5,818 bases of DNA from assembly GCA_934623545.1 (NCBI GenBank), contig CAKTVN010000109.1:1-5818 (forward strand), written 5' to 3'. Source of the stretch: an uncultured Oscillospiraceae bacterium. GTDB taxonomy: Bacteria > Bacillota > Clostridia > Oscillospirales > Oscillospiraceae. The notes beneath the pieces were generated by a model, which made no database searches, was not told the DNA's origin, and saw only the letters and a program-made list of their open reading frames with translations. The first letter of the stretch is position 1. Each line of letters opens with the position of its first letter. Shown in pieces: positions 5,788-5,818 of the stretch. Position numbers and translations under genes: made by a program.

Positions 5788-5818
5788 TTTTGTCTGATGG
5801 CGTGTACATCAGACAAAA
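5788..5818. repeat. Perfect 12-bp inverted repeat at the right edge
   Basis: TTTTGTCTGATG (5788-5799) and CATCAGACAAAA (5807-5818) are exact reverse complements with a 7-base gap (GCGTGTA). The Ts lead and the As trail, so the polarity is opposite to a terminator. The repeat ends exactly at the window edge and may extend beyond it. An operator, or an end of a small palindromic element, is possible. Confidence 0.75.

Larger units (their letters stand above)
4930..5818. other. 889-base gene-free region dense in hairpins
   Basis: I find no tRNA, rRNA, CRISPR array or convincing protein gene here. Open frames on both strands overlap each other, run through the palindromes, lack good ribosome sites and encode low-complexity peptides. 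The region instead holds at least eleven inverted repeats, listed separately, most with stems of 6-14 bp and loops of 3-7 bases. It is probably a cluster of intergenic repeat elements and terminators between feoB and an unseen gene to the right. An unrecognised small RNA cannot be excluded. Confidence 0.75.

Noticed and set aside
4930..5818. CRISPR array, tRNA or transposase in the tail
   Set aside because: The hairpins differ in sequence and spacing, so there are no regular direct repeats. No TTCGAAT-type T-loop or cloverleaf is visible, and no frame encodes transposase motifs.

Overview
The window is GC-rich, with strong SD sites (AGGAGG class), sigma-A type promoters, a single-chain glycyl-tRNA synthetase and a compact feoA-feoB pair. 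Together these suggest a low-to-mid GC-branch Bacillota/Clostridia genome with elevated GC, perhaps an Oscillospiraceae-like gut anaerobe. That placement is inferred from gene types and composition; no phylogenetic marker was compared.

Layout. Positions 1-1283 (minus strand) hold the N-terminal ~93% of a dimeric class II glycyl-tRNA synthetase, cut by the left window edge. Positions 1284-1475 are a divergent intergenic region with back-to-back promoters: a near-consensus one for glyS and an extended -10 one for the next gene. Positions 1476-2540 (plus) encode a DUF3810-type membrane protein with an HEIAH zinc-peptidase-like motif, starting at TTG and ending at a strong intrinsic terminator (2553-2590). 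Positions 2591-2716 hold the feo promoter, with a perfect 9-bp inverted repeat over the -10 that looks like a metal-responsive (DtxR/MntR-type) operator. feoA (2717-2944) and feoB (2941-4929) overlap by 4 bases (ATGA) and form a ferrous-iron uptake operon.

Positions 4930-5818 (889 bases) contain no gene I can support. They are packed with perfect or near-perfect hairpins: a 14-bp palindrome just after feoB, two consecutive terminator-type hairpins, a T-tract/A-tract palindrome, a run of four GC-rich short-loop hairpins ending in a bidirectional terminator, and two more inverted repeats at the right edge. This looks like a cluster of intergenic repeat elements plus terminators rather than a coding system.

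How the genes fit together: feoA and feoB work together in Fe(II) import, probably under metal control. glyS is housekeeping translation and independently transcribed. The DUF3810 gene is transcriptionally isolated and has no obvious functional link to either side. I found no convincing novel multi-gene system. The items most worth a second look are the feo operator, the isolated DUF3810 metalloprotease-like gene and the hairpin-dense tail.
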